DNA of 64,000 bases from Leptobrachium leishanense (GCA_009667805.1 CM019067.1:244749721-244813720); one strand, 5' to 3'. Numbered from the stretch's first letter, positions 1 through 9,885 are shown. Program-made: numbers and translations. Notes: generated from the letters alone by a model not told the origin.

Positions 1-192
1 GTGTTTGCGTGATTGGGAGACGTCAGACGCTGCACACGTCCGGCCAACATAACGTCCAGACGCAAAAAGGGTTTTATTGATGATCCGTACAAAATCACGG
101 ACGAAAAAGCGAAAATGTGAAAAAATACATCCATTCGTTCGAACACACTTTTTCACGGACAACGTGAAAAATGCGTTCGTCTGACCCTAGCC
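1..192. mobile_element. Harbinger-like miniature element, right end only
   Basis: The segment ends with GCGTTCGTCTGACCCTAGCC followed by TAA at 193-195. The complete element at 58366-58836 has the same end structure: it opens GGCCCGTGTCAGACGAACGC after TAA and closes with a related inverted sequence before TTA. A 3-bp TAA/TTA flank with ends starting GG is typical of PIF/Harbinger, which is an inference. The left end lies outside the window. No coding capacity is visible. Confidence 0.55.
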
Positions 193-256
193 TAACAGAG
201 AATATGAACAGCTAGTGGTAGTGATCCCTGTTGAAACAAAAGTACGTCCTTGGTCC

Positions 257-807
257 TTAACCCCTTCACTGCTGAGGCATTTCTGTGTGCTGAGCTAATT
301 TTTACCGCTTTTGCTCATCATGTTTAAACGCGATTTGAAGCCACATTTTATTAAATGACCCAGACATATTAGATATCGTTCTTTCCGGCAGACTCGGCAG
401 ATTCATAATATATTTTTATATGTATACGTCATGTCCTGCCTGTATATTATAACAAAATATGCAATAAAATTAGAATTTTTAATCATCTACAGCGTGTAAA
501 GTGTTTTTTTTCACATGAGCATTTGCAGTTATATTTTCCATGGGGTGCGCTTGTACAAAAATTAGAAATGGGGACTCGTTACTTTTTGTGGGGGGGAATT
601 ACGTGATTTTTAGCAAACGCACCAAATTTGTGCAGCATCATTGTTCACATTATAATTGAAATGTGAACAATATTGCTGCATTAATAAAAACAACACACAA
701 AAAGAAAAGAAAACTTTTTTAAAAAAAATATTTTTATTACTTTGAACATGGTCATGTTTGGTGTCATTCGAAAGGGGCCATGCTCATGCCTTTCGAATGA
801 CACCCTC
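257..807 (+). mobile_element. TTAA hairpin-rich miniature element A1, left part
   Basis: It starts with TTAA followed by CCCCTTCACTGCTGAGG, matching the start of the copy at 22051. It is AT-rich with long A and T runs and contains a hairpin around GGTGTCATTCGAAAGG (759-802). It is cut at 807 by the LTR element at 808-8373 and resumes at 8374 after the CCCTC duplication (803-807 and 8374-8378). The TTAA flank fits piggyBac or Kolobok. No transposase is present, so it is non-autonomous. Confidence 0.7.
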
Positions 808-1283
808 TGTCAGGTTCGGTGTGCGACGGTTGGTGAAGTGAGCCCATGATGCAGTGATTGTAGGAGTCACACAGGTTACAGGGTACAGAAGGTTTATTAA
901 AGAATAAACAAAACAAATAGCAACTGATATGAGCACTAGCAGGCAGGCAACAGACTGTATGCTGGTTTTAGGGTTCCACTTGGGAGGATCACTGGAGGGA
1001 TTCAGGTTCAATAGCAGGGAGCTTCAGGAACAGGACTGGTTGTCTGCTCTCCCAGAAACATTAATGTTGGAGCCCTGATGGAAGATTGGATCCCTCTTTT
1101 AAGCAGGCTTCATTAGGAGTAATAGCATACACCTGTAGGCACCTCAGCAGGAGATGAACAGCCAGAGGATCCTGTGACCTGTATACAAACATAAGCAGGT
1201 GAATAACAAGCAAATGCAGGTAAATAAGGGTTTCCCTGGGATTAGGTGCGGGCACAGGCTTTGTCTGAGACTGATTCCTGACA
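808..1283 (-). repeat. 3' LTR of element B (476 bp)
   Basis: It begins TGTCAGGTTCGG and ends GATTCCTGACA on the plus strand, giving a perfect 7-bp terminal inversion. It aligns along its whole length with the dispersed pieces of the right LTR. AATAAA motifs occur near 900 on the plus strand. The adjacent sequence at 1284-1295 reads as a short purine-rich tract on the minus strand, as expected just upstream of a 3' LTR. Confidence 0.85.
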
Positions 1284-1293
1284 GTACCCCACC

Positions 1294-1383
1294 TCAAGGA
1301 GCACCTTCCGGGCGTGAACAATTAGATTTACAGCAAGGGGACCACTTATTATTTCTTCTTGCGCTGCCGCCGGTGGGGTCCAT
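1294..1383 (-). pseudogene. C-terminal remnant of Gypsy pol (element B)
   Basis: Read on the minus strand, this short frame ends with RPEGAP, then a TGA stop, then codons for GGVLSG running into the LTR. That ending is familiar from vertebrate Gypsy pol frames, where the last codons sit on the polypurine tract. The upstream integrase and reverse transcriptase regions are deleted, so this is only a tail. Its position next to the 3' LTR confirms the orientation of the element. Confidence 0.55.
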
Positions 1384-1499
1384 GACACTTCACCTCCTCC
1401 AAGGATGATGTTTGGGCGGTCAAGGTGGTCTCGGGTTTCAAGGTCTGCGCGGCGTTTCATGATACTTTGCACACTGTAGGGCATCGTGGGGTCCATATC

Positions 1500-2201
1500 T
1501 CAGGTGCTATCGAGCACAGTGGGTTCAGAGTTGTCTAGGTATATGGGGTTGCTGGTGGCAACCAGATCTGGAGCAAGAATATGTCCTAGAGCTAATGCAA
1601 CCTGTACCTGAGAGTGCAGGAACTTGTGGTTCAGCTGAATGTCCCGTAGGGCATGTGTGAGGGTATTCACCTGGGCTGCCATGGCAGAGACAAGTACCAG
1701 GACTTCACTAGATGAATTAGCTTTACCAGTAGTTGGCAGGGTAGTTGCAGCGGTATCAGTCTCCACAAATGTTGCTTCGGTGGCAGCAGTCAGGGCAGCG
1801 GACTCTGGAGGTTCTGCGACGTGCAGGGCAGCGGACTCTGGAGGTTCTGCGAGCGAGGCCTGGCAAGGCTGTAACATGGAGGATGTCTTCTGTGGGTGCA
1901 CTTGACAGTTCGTTACTTTGTGCAGGGAAGAACCGCAATAGTAGCACAAGCCCTGGGTTTTCCTCCATACTTTTTCCTCCAGGGTCAGGGTTCCTCTGGA
2001 GCCTTTCTTTGGAGTGCACACCTTAGAGGTGCCATTGAAACCCTGCAGCATGCATGCAAATAAGGAGTCCAAATGTTGCAGGATGCCTTGAATTACTTTT
2101 CTGAGGTACTCCATAACGATTTGGATCACCGCGGACTCACTATGTGATGGCTTCAACATTCTGTCAGGTTCAGAGTGCGACGGTTGGTGAAGTGAGCCCA
2201 T
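1500..2201 (-). pseudogene. gag: gag remnant with CCHC zinc knuckle (element B)
   Basis: This minus-strand frame of 233 codons starts inside the right LTR (2162-2201) and covers the inner region. It contains a clear nucleocapsid knuckle, CYYCGSSLHKVTNC (C-x2-C-x4-H-x4-C), near residue 88, preceded by a basic stretch. After the knuckle comes an Ala/Thr-rich stretch in which a segment containing AEPPESAAL is repeated. A segment around MAAQVNTLTHALRDIQLN looks like the start of a Gypsy gag. Finding a start-like segment downstream of the knuckle suggests rearrangement, not just deletion. No capsid core is recognisable. It binds RNA in intact elements; this copy cannot make a full Gag. Confidence 0.6.
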
Positions 2202-2754
2202 GATGCAGTTTGTGTAGGAGTCACACAGGTTACAGGGTACAGAAGGTTTATTAAAGAATAAACAAAATAAATAGCAACTGATATGAGCACTAACAGGCAG
2301 GCAACAGACTGTATGCTGGTTTTAGGGTTTGCTGGAAAGCAAGGTTCAGCTTGAGAGCGGGGAATACTTGACAACGAGGATGCTTGAGAGCGGGGTACAC
2401 TTGACAACGAGGATGCTTGAGAGCGGGGTACACTTGACAACGAGAAAGCTTGAGAGCGGGGTACCTTTGACAGTGAGATTCTTGGGAGCAGGGATCCATT
2501 TGGGAGCAGGGTTCCACTTGGGAGCAGGGTTCCACTTGGCTGGATCACTGGAGGGATTCAGGTTCAATAGCAGGGAGCTTCAGGAACAGGGCTGGTTGTC
2601 TGCACTTCCAGAAAAATTAATGTTGAAGCCCTGATGGAAGGGTGGATCCCTCTTTTAAGCAGGCTTCTTTAGGAGTAATAGCATATACCTGTAGGCACCT
2701 CAGCAGGAGATGAACAGCCAGATAGAGGAACCTGTGACCTGTATACAAACATAA
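2162..2754 (-). repeat. 5' LTR of element B, first piece, with internal tandem expansion
   Basis: It matches 808-1200 but is about 200 bp longer because of tandem repeats at 2350-2537. The match stops at ACATAA (2749-2754), where a SINE begins, and resumes at 7189. Confidence 0.8.
2350..2537. repeat. Tandem repeats: four 33-bp units, then about three 18-bp units
   Basis: Four units begin CTTGAGAGCGGGG and are 33 bp apart (2350, 2383, 2416, 2449). They are followed by shorter units based on TTGGGAGCAGGGTTCCAC. The left LTR of the same element has only a single TTCCACTTGG at this point, so the expansion arose in one LTR. The 131-codon frame on the minus strand here is a by-product of a period divisible by three. 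Confidence 0.8.
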
Positions 2755-2801
2755 TGCCGGCTGGGTGGAGTAGACTTAACATCACTGCTCTGCGTGGAGA
2801 G
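2755..2801 (+). mobile_element. tRNA-type SINE, left piece
   Basis: It begins TGCCGGCTGGGTGGAGTAG, which resembles a polymerase III A box. It is cut by the hAT element at 2802 and continues at 6402. The hAT duplication GTGGAGAG sits at 2794-2801 and 6394-6401. Confidence 0.5.
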
Positions 2802-3474
2802 TAGGGATGAGCCGAACATCCCCGTGTTCGGTTCACATTCGACCTCGAACAATTTCAAAAGTTCGAGTTCGAACGCGAACACGAACCGAACTCAATGCAA
2901 GTCAATGGGACTCAAAAGTTCGATTTTTAGAGTGCCCTCCAAGGGGGCATATATGCAAGATATTTGCCGTAAAAGGTGTATGGGGGTCCGGGTAGTGCCC
3001 TGGGGGACAGGAAACATGGACAAAAAGTTTAAAAAAATGTTTTTAAAGGAACAGTGAGTTTTCCATGAAATAAAGGTTAAGAATAAAAACGAAAAATTCC
3101 TTCAAATATCATGCCTAGGAGGTCCCCGTAACCTACCCGTGAAGTGGCAGATTTATAGGCTGTATAGAAACATTTAAAAACAAAAAAATGACATGTAAAT
3201 GTTTTTCCTTTAATCTATTCATAAACAACTGCTTGGGGCGGCAGCCTGTATGAAAAGAGGAGACATTTTAGGACACGCAGAACAAGTTTAGTGATTTTTT
3301 GGCTAAATTATGGTGAAACTTATGCAGGCTTTCGATGAAAATAACAATAGGTAAGCCAGTGGATCATCTGCTGTAAAGGTATCCAGGTCTGCCCTTGCCC
3401 CTAGGTAGTCCTGCACCATATGGTGAAGACGCTGGCAATTGGTGACTACATTTGACGTCCCTGGGCGTCGTGGA

Positions 3475-3903
3475 CTAAAAAAACTTTAAAAAGGCATCAG
3501 TCAAGTGGCCCCGGCCTTCACCGCTCTTCCTCTGATTACCCGCAGCCTCAGAAGCACGTGTGTCATCACTTGGCAACCTACCAGTGCCTGGAAAGGTGTT
3601 ACACAAGTGTCGCTTTAGAGTGTACTCAAGTTGTTTCATCCTGTCCTCCCTCTGTGCGGGCAGGATTAGCTCTGCAACTATACCCTTGTATCGTGGATCA
3701 AGAAGGCTTGCCAACCAGTAATGATCCCTCTCCTTGATAGCACGAATCCTGGGGTCCTTTAGCAGGCTTTGCAGGATAAGGGAGCCCATGCAGCGTAGGT
3801 TGGAGGTGGCATTAGCTTCCGAGTCTTCCTGGTCAATGAGGATGACCCCATAGTGCACTTCCTCCTCCCAGCCACTTACTAGTCCTTGGCTTTCTGGGCA
3901 CAC
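3475..3903 (-). pseudogene. hAT transposase fragment, C-terminal part
   Basis: A minus-strand frame of 142 codons contains ERDHYWLASLLDPRYKG. The L-LDPRYK segment is a hallmark of hAT transposases and of ZBED-type host proteins derived from them, and lies between the catalytic core and the C-terminal dimerisation region. The dimerisation motif itself is not seen, and the frame ends soon after in Ser/Gly-rich sequence. It lies inside the hAT element in the expected minus orientation, downstream of the 4121-4606 fragment. The protein would cut and rejoin DNA in the nucleus. This copy lacks most of the catalytic region and is dead. Confidence 0.6.
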
Positions 3904-4120
3904 AAAACCCTCCCTTGAGGAATCCCCACCTTCAATGCCCCCACTACTTAAATATTACTTCTCCTCCTCATCCTCCTCCTGTCTGATCTGAGGACCAGCA
4001 GGAATGCTGTCTGCGTAAAGACTGGAGCCTTGAGAGCTAGGGAAGGCCTCCTCCACCCTTGTCTCCTCTGTTCGTTCAGGCACCCAGGTGGAGTCAGTGA
4101 CCTCATCATTGTCATCACCC

Positions 4121-4606
4121 CTATCTCCTCATCACTGGAGCCAACCTTGCAATATGCTGCAGCTGCTGGGGAAACATGAGTGCCAGTTCTTTATGTGTCA
4201 CTGGCACCCCTCCCTCTAACCTGATTTTACTCCTTTCCTCAACCTCAGAGTTTGAATCAGAGCACTGGAGTTGCTGCGCATCCTCAAGCAGCATGTCACT
4301 GACACTGTCACTGTAGTCAAACAATTCAGCTGACTCCTCCGTGTATGATAGTGAGACTACAGCAGGAGTAGCTGTGGACATGGAGGCCGAATTAGATGTT
4401 TTGGCAGCTGAGGTGGACTGTAAACCACTACAAGCCTTGCTGGCAGAGGACTCGGAGGATGAGGATGGCCTGGTTAGCCAATCCTGCAAATCCTCTGTAT
4501 GTTGCTGCTGCTTAAGATGGCCAGCATCAGTTAGAAAAAAGGACAGGCGTGCCCCTGCAGAGGATGCACCACATCCACGACGACCAGGGGCACAGCCTTC
4601 CGACAC
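4121..4606 (-). pseudogene. hAT transposase fragment, N-terminal linker region (probable)
   Basis: This 161-codon minus-strand frame includes a short segment DAGHLKQQQHTED that could be the tail of a degenerate BED zinc finger. A long Ser/Thr-rich and acidic region follows, containing EESAELFDYSDSVSDM. Such low-complexity linkers occur between the BED finger and the catalytic core of ZBED-like hAT transposases. Order, strand and spacing relative to 3475-3903 fit one broken gene. The assignment depends on position more than on clear homology. Confidence 0.35.
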
Positions 4607-4689
4607 AGAGGCTGCTTGCCCTCTTATCTGTGTCTGGGAGCGTCTGCCTGTCCTTTTTGGTCATTCTGACATGGTGAGTGATATATAGA

Positions 4690-6060
4690 TTAAAGATATA
4701 CAGAACTCTGATTCAACTCTGTTATAAAAATTGGAGATATGCAGAACTCTGATTCAACTGTGTTATCTAGATTAAAGATTTCCAGAACTCTGGTATAACT
4801 CAGTAAAACACCCTGATAGCTGGCAGCCAGTGACAAGACACAGATTAAATTTCCCAGAAACCTCCTATAAATCTGTGAGACCCCCTGATGGGTGGCGGTG
4901 ACAAGACACAAATTACAATTCCCAGGAACCTCCTATAAATCAGTGAGACCCCCTGATGGGTGGCAGTGACAAGACACAGATTAAAATTCGCAGAAATCTG
5001 CTAGAAGTATGTGGGACCCCCTGATAGCTGGCAGTGAGAAGACACAGATTACAATTCCCAGAAACCTTCTATAAGTGTTACATCCTCAGCCCCTGTTGTG
5101 CTCCCTGGGGGGTCTGGGCAGGGTGGTGTGCCGCTGGCTGGTAGGTTACCAGCACTTCCTGATGGCAGACTGGCATCTGAGGGGGTGGGGTCTGGTGTAG
5201 TCACAAGGAGCCGCCGGGTTTAAAAGAGGAAAGGAGGAATGGCCTCATTGCCCTGACGTGCAGTTTGTTTCCAGCAGCGCTAAGTTTATTCCTTATTGAT
5301 TACTGTTACCGACCCATTTCTGTATGCGAATCCTTCTCCTGTTGACTGACCCAGCTTGTACTTTGACCACTCTACCTGAACGTTTGAATATTGCTGTTTG
5401 TGAGCGCTGGCAATTAACCCTATGCTTACAGCTGGGTTTATTGCTCGCTGTCTGGTTTCTGTCCCATCTTGTCTTAGGGTAAGACCTTTAAGGCTTGTGA
5501 CCTTTCGAGGTACAGTTACCCCACGTACTACTCCTGTCTTTGTTCATGTGAAAACTGCAATTCAGAAAGATTGTTTATTTTTGCCATTTGCTTTGACTGC
5601 CCTGCACCTTGAATACTTCACGGAGTCACGTTCCACGTATCATGTTTCTGAGCGTGTCCTAGGTAACCTGTTGGTCTTGAAATCTTCAGAGCCTAGAGGC
5701 AATTCAGTTAACCCTTGTGTCTCCTTGGCTATTAAGTTGCATTCTGTTGTTTATGAACCATTTGTGTTTTTTAAGCAGATATTATTGCCCTCAAGGATCT
5801 CAACTCTGCTACTCGTGTGGCAGCGTTACCGCTACCGTTACAATAAGTCAGTGAGACCCCCTGATGGGTGGCAGTGACAAGACACAGATTACAATTCACA
5901 GATATCTGATAGAAGTGAGACCCCACAATAGCTGCTGGCAGTGATAACACACAGATAGCTGCTGGCAGTGAGAACACACATTACAACAATTCCCAGATAT
6001 CTTGTAGAAGTGAGACCCCCCAATAGCTGCTGGCACTGAGAAGACACACTAACAGAACAA
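4690..6060. repeat. Subterminal tandem repeats in hAT, split by the solo LTR
   Basis: Repeated units of roughly 60-66 bp share CCCCCTGATGGGTGGCAGTG and GACAAGACACAGATTA. They occupy about 4690-5070 and continue after the solo LTR at 5848-6060 with related units built on AGCTGCTGGCAGTGA. The small frames here are periodic by-products. Confidence 0.7.
5076..5842 (+). mobile_element. Solo LTR (767 bp) inside hAT
   Basis: It begins TGTTACATCCTCAG, ends ACCGTTACA, and is flanked by the duplication ATAAG at 5071-5075 and 5843-5847. A TATA-like TTTAAAAGAGG lies near 5219, followed by a pyrimidine-rich leader, as in vertebrate Gypsy LTRs. No internal element sequence is present, so it is a solo LTR left by LTR-LTR recombination. 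The 151-codon frame 5422-5877 reads through it and is not a gene. Confidence 0.8.
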
Positions 6061-6401
6061 TCTCCTCTCAAAAAACACATGTTGAAGGCTGTGTGAAGCC
6101 TTATAAAGTGTGCTGCGGGACTTAGCTCTGTGAGCCCATGATTGGGCAAAATTTGCCCAATCAGGACTCTGAGCCATGATTGGCATAGTCTTGTACCTGT
6201 CTTGCACCTGACCTGTGGTCAGGTGCAAGGCTGTAGCCAATTACAAGCTTCAGGCCAGTGGAAAAGTGCATGGTGGTCCATTGTGGTGCATTGTGGGCGA
6301 ACTCGAACCGAACATGCGGAAATGTTCGGATTTAGCGAACAGCCGATGTTCGATGCGAACTCCAAACGGATCGAACTGAACAGCTCATCCCTAGTGGAGA
6401 G

Positions 6402-6560
6402 AGCCTGTGGAGACATGGGTTCGATCCCGACGAGCACCTCTCCAGAAAGTGTCCTTGGGCAAGACACCTAACGGTACATACTCGCCACCCAGGACATACT
6501 TGGAAACGAGAGAAATCTCAATGTATCCTTCCTGGTAAAATCCTTTCTCAAAAAAAAAAT
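6402..6560 (+). mobile_element. tRNA-type SINE, right piece
   Basis: It contains GGTTCGATCCC at 6418-6428, a perfect-looking polymerase III B box. A core with GTCCTTGGGCAAGACACC follows, and then a tail with GAGAGAAATCTCAATGTATC that matches the 3' end of the L2 LINE at 17360-17400. The head-core-tail plan resembles V-SINEs, which borrow a LINE tail for mobilisation. The A-rich end is near 6550. Confidence 0.6.
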
Positions 6561-7188
6561 AGTGAATAAGTGATCTCCTTTTACGATTACTTTTTAAATA
6601 ACTTTTTTAATTATGCATACCATATGGTCTATTTTTATATGAATTTATATGAATAAATTTTTGAATATAGTAGCATATCGTCCTGCTGCATATTTATTAC
6701 TTTAGCACCTGTCTATATAAGGTTTGCTCCCTCCCCTCCCTGGAATTTATATAGCAGCTCCATATACCATCGAATGAGCTAATGAATAAAGGAGTCACCA
6801 TTGGGGGAAAAAAAAGCTAACTCCAGAGGATTTGCGAAGGAGGAAGATAAAGATACCATCATTAATAATATAAGTATTCTGATTTCTCTTTTTTTGAATT
6901 TGTTTGAATTTTTTGAGTGTTTTCAGTGTTAAGAGGAAAACACAAAAAAAACCACTCAATATTTTTTACCCACTGTTCACTTACAATTGTATCATACATA
7001 TTGTATTCTAAAACAATGTTCTAATATACAAGGTGCGCCAGGAATTTATGTTTTGTTCCTTTTATATTGCGTCCTTGGAGGTGTGTGGACACTGCACATT
7101 CCACTACGGCAGCACCTACCCTAATTAATATCTATTTATTTTGCACGGAAGCGCTGCCTTCACATATACACGCTTTTCCAAAAAAAAA
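6561..7188. other. Unassigned insertion sequence ending in an A run
   Basis: AT-rich sequence between the SINE tail and the point where the LTR of element B resumes (7189). It ends in nine A residues (7180-7188), suggesting a retroposed piece. I see no open frame with family features. Confidence 0.35.
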
Positions 7189-7277
7189 TAAGCAGGTGAA
7201 TAACAAGCAAATGCAGGTAAATAAGGGTTTGCCAGGGATTAGGTGCGGGCACAGGCTTTGTCTGAGACTGATTCCTG
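7189..7277 (-). repeat. 5' LTR of element B, second piece
   Basis: It matches 1193-1280 of the left LTR almost base for base and ends GATTCCTG, where element C was inserted. Confidence 0.85.
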
Positions 7278-8366
7278 TGTAGCGCTGTGTTTAAACTCTT
7301 ACTGTGGCAGTACCTATTTTTGGCCACTGGAGGGAGACAAGCGCGATAAGAGACACTGAACATTGGGACTACGTTTCCCGGCATGCTTTGCGAACAGACA
7401 CAGGAAGTGGGTGGGACACAGACGCTGTACATCCTGAGCCTCGTGGAGATAGCTGGCAGAGCGCGCCAGGGAGTGCATGAGACAGGACACAGTATTGCAG
7501 AGCGGAGCAGAGACTAGGCTGGAGCGCAGGTGGGGCCTACCGGGATTCGAGATTGGGTTATCCAGCCTCTCAAGAAGGAGACCCAGTGATCCACAGGCAT
7601 TACCCAAGCGAGCTGTCAAGGAAGCGGAGGACCCCCGAGTGAGGAGTACCGCAGGTCCATTGGATGGGAGAGTAGGCGGTAACTGGACCAGCCACTGTCG
7701 GAGCCAGGAGAGCCAGACAACGGATCCAGTAGCCAGTATCCCAGCAAGGCACCGAGCGGAGGGACGTCCTGGGTCAGAGGAACCTTGGTGATCGAGCGGA
7801 TGGGTGAGAGGCCTCCAAGGCCGGTTTATAAAGTCAAGAAAGCACGCTGCTGTTTATTTCTGAAAACCCACAGGGCCCCAACTTGACTAGTCGAAGACAT
7901 CGTTTAAGAGATTCACTGGCCAGTCGAATAGTACCCGGGTACCATAACACACACATACACTTACAGTCCGGGACTTAACCTGTGCGGGACTCACCCCTTT
8001 TTGGGATATTAGGAGTAAAGATTCGCATACTATTTTGTTTTCTGCTGCGCGTTTCTCGAATTACGAAATATTGTATTCTTCTTCCGCTACGCGTTTCTCG
8101 AAATTACGAAGCCTTGTGTTTTTTCTGTTCGGTCGCGCATTTTTCCGAAATACGAAGCCTCGTATTTCTTTTTCCGCTGCGCGTTTACCACGATACGAAA
8201 TACTGTAAATATATCTACGAACACCGTGTCTCATTATATGCCTTTTACTTTAGTAAACTATATAATTTATAAAATCCACAACGGTGCTGGAGTATATTTA
8301 TTCCCTAGTGCGGGGAGACTGACCCGTGGTTCATTTTCAGCGGCTCCTCCGGGAGTGAGCGCTACA
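7278..8366 (+). mobile_element. Element C copy 1: TG..CA solo-LTR-like repeat (1089 bp)
   Basis: It starts TGTAGCGCTGTG and ends GAGTGAGCGCTACA, a 9-bp perfect terminal inversion. The 4-bp duplication CCTG is at 7274-7277 and 8367-8370. Two more copies are at 20670-21604 and, in reverse orientation, 26402-28934. Internally it carries a conserved GGGACTACGTTTCCC-like segment and a repeated GCGTTTCTCG-type array near 8045-8185. No coding region is shared among copies, so I read it as a solo LTR. A non-autonomous DNA element is an alternative. Confidence 0.75.
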
Positions 8367-8373
8367 CCTGACA

Positions 8374-9007
8374 CCCTCCATGACCCCCTAGCTGCCATGG
8401 TTCTGGAGATATCAGGGTTCAGAGGAACCCCTTATCTCCACCAGGGGATTTCCTTGGGATCCCCGGGTAGCTAGGGGTTCCCCGGCTATCTGACGTCATC
8501 GTGCTATGCACGATACATCAGGAGGCGAGGGGAACCCAGAGGTGGAGCCGTCATCCAAGATGGCGGCCTCCACCGGAGCTAAATTGCGATGTGGCGCCGA
8601 ACGGCGCTGCATCACAATCTGGCATGTAAGGGGTTAAAAAGGCACCACTTTAAAGGGCAGGCACTGCCCTTCAAAGCGGTGCTTTTTTTTTCTTCCTGTA
8701 AACCCTCCCGATCGGGATGGAGAGGGATTCAAACGGATCCCCCCTCCCTTCCAGGCGATCTCCCGGCATTGCCGAGGGGTCGCCTGGAAATGACGTCTTC
8801 ACGCATGGCGCAATGACGTCATTGACGTTAGGAGGGGCTTAACTTCAGCATCTCACGCTGAAGTCAGACCGCTGCGGGACCACGGACAGAGAGGTGAGTA
8901 TCTCTGCCGGGGCTCCCACAAGCGGATGACGTGTGGGGAATGTCATCCGCATATAGCGGGAGTCAATGAGGACGTTCCCCACACGTCATCCGCAGCCAAG
9001 GGGTTAC
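8374..9007 (+). mobile_element. TTAA hairpin-rich miniature element A1, right part
   Basis: It continues the element begun at 257 after the CCCTC duplication and ends AAGGGGTTAC (9004-9007, a decayed TTAA). It holds a run of distinct hairpins at the same relative places as in 22600-23200, for example stems around GGCGCC (8592-8605) and the pair CCAGGCGA / TCGCCTGG (8750-8786). Interrupted length plus the left part totals about 1.18 kb, close to the 1.16-kb copy at 22051. Confidence 0.7.
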
Positions 9008-9567
9008 GGCCTTTTTTCCAGGATGTACTCCAGGGTCGTGCACTCAGGGGTGGCAGGGGAGGCGGAGATGCCAGTAAATTAATGAGCTCATAGTGTGTAA
9101 TGACATGTGATGTTGTGTATGTACATTTAAACTGTAAATAAATTGTTATTTATACTCATACTCACCTCTCCTCGCTCCCTCGCTGTGCTTTGTTTCTTCT
9201 CTGTCCGCTTTTTTTTTCTCCTGCGCTTTCACTTTCACAGTTTGCCGGCTGCTGTGTGTGTGTGTGTAATACACTACACAGACAGCAGGGGCAGCACTGA
9301 GCCAGCCTAGGCTACGCAATTTACGCAGCCCAACGCTACGCTAATTGCGGAGCTCAAGCTGGTGGCAGGCAAGCTCGTCATTGCCTCCAGGCAATGACAG
9401 CAAATGAAGCTTGAGCCAATGGGAAAGCTCCATTGTCTCAAGCAAGTTTTTTTTTTTAAAAAAAAAAAGCCCACCATGGGAGGCAGTGCTCCCATGGTTT
9501 GAGTGACGCAGGACAGTAATGTGACTGTCCTCGTCAATTGTGGGGGGCGGGCAGGGAGATCACAGCA
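9008..9567. other. No gene seen; simple sequence and small inverted repeats
   Basis: Contains a short CA/TG run near 9255, a T-run/A-run pair near 9447-9468, and the hairpin ACCATGGGAGG / CCTCCCATGGT-type around 9474-9500. No convincing coding region. Confidence 0.4.
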
Positions 9568-9674
9568 GTGTGACTGTGACAAACCCCCTCCAGAAAGTGC
9601 TGAGCGCATGTGTGTGCGATAAACACACACACATGCGCTCAGCACAGAGGGGGGGGGTTGTCACAGTCACACAC
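9568..9674. repeat. Near-perfect palindrome, about 107 bp
   Basis: The left arm runs GTGTGACTGTGACAA..., through GTGCTGAGCGCATGTGTGTG. The right arm is its inverse, through CACACACATGCGCTCAGCAC to GTCACAGTCACACAC, with a loop of about 10 bases near 9620. Mismatches are few and lie mainly in the C/G tract. Confidence 0.8.
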
Positions 9675-9885
9675 ACTCTCAAGCTCACAGCACTGGCTCC
9701 AGCAACTCCTCCTACTCACTCAGTCAGTAACGATCACCTCGTGCCAGCACCACAGAGACACGTGGGAAAGGAAGCAGCCGACCTCTTCTCTCTCCACTTG
9801 GACAGCACAGCCAGTGAGGAGCTGGTTATCCCAGAGTCTCAGGTAAATAAGGAGCCCTCCCCTGCAGGAACCCTGTGACTCAGCT

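Larger units (their letters stand above)
2802..6393 (-). mobile_element. hAT transposon (TAGGGATG ends), decayed, carrying a solo LTR
   Basis: The ends are TAGGGATGAGCCGAAC on the left and its partner GCTCATCCCTA on the right. The flanking 8-bp duplication GTGGAGAG (2794-2801, 6394-6401) is diagnostic for hAT. Subterminal sequence is rich in TTCGAA-type motifs on both sides. Inside are two hAT transposase remnants on the minus strand, an array of repeats of roughly 60 bp (4690-5070 and 5848-6060), and a solo LTR at 5076-5842. A truncated copy of its left end is at 47057-47319, and a short relative with the same TAGGGATG ends is at 37888-38352. Confidence 0.85.
808..8373 (-). mobile_element. 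Gypsy-type LTR retrotransposon B, deleted inside and carrying later insertions
   Basis: Both outer ends read TGTCAGG...CCTGACA. The element is flanked by the 5-bp duplication CCCTC at 803-807 and 8374-8378. The left LTR (808-1283) is intact. The right LTR begins at 2162 and is split into pieces (2162-2754, 7189-7277, 8367-8373) by a SINE/hAT block and by element C. The internal part (1284-2161) keeps a gag zinc knuckle and the extreme C-terminus of pol; the rest of pol is gone. The strand follows from the coding remnants and from a purine-rich tract next to the left LTR on the minus strand. Confidence 0.85.

Noticed and set aside
5422..5877. 151-codon frame as a gene
   Set aside because: It sits in a solo LTR and crosses its boundary into hAT repeats.
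6411..6430. Functional tRNA gene from the B-box match
   Set aside because: No cloverleaf can be formed with the flanks, and the sequence continues into a SINE core and LINE-like tail.
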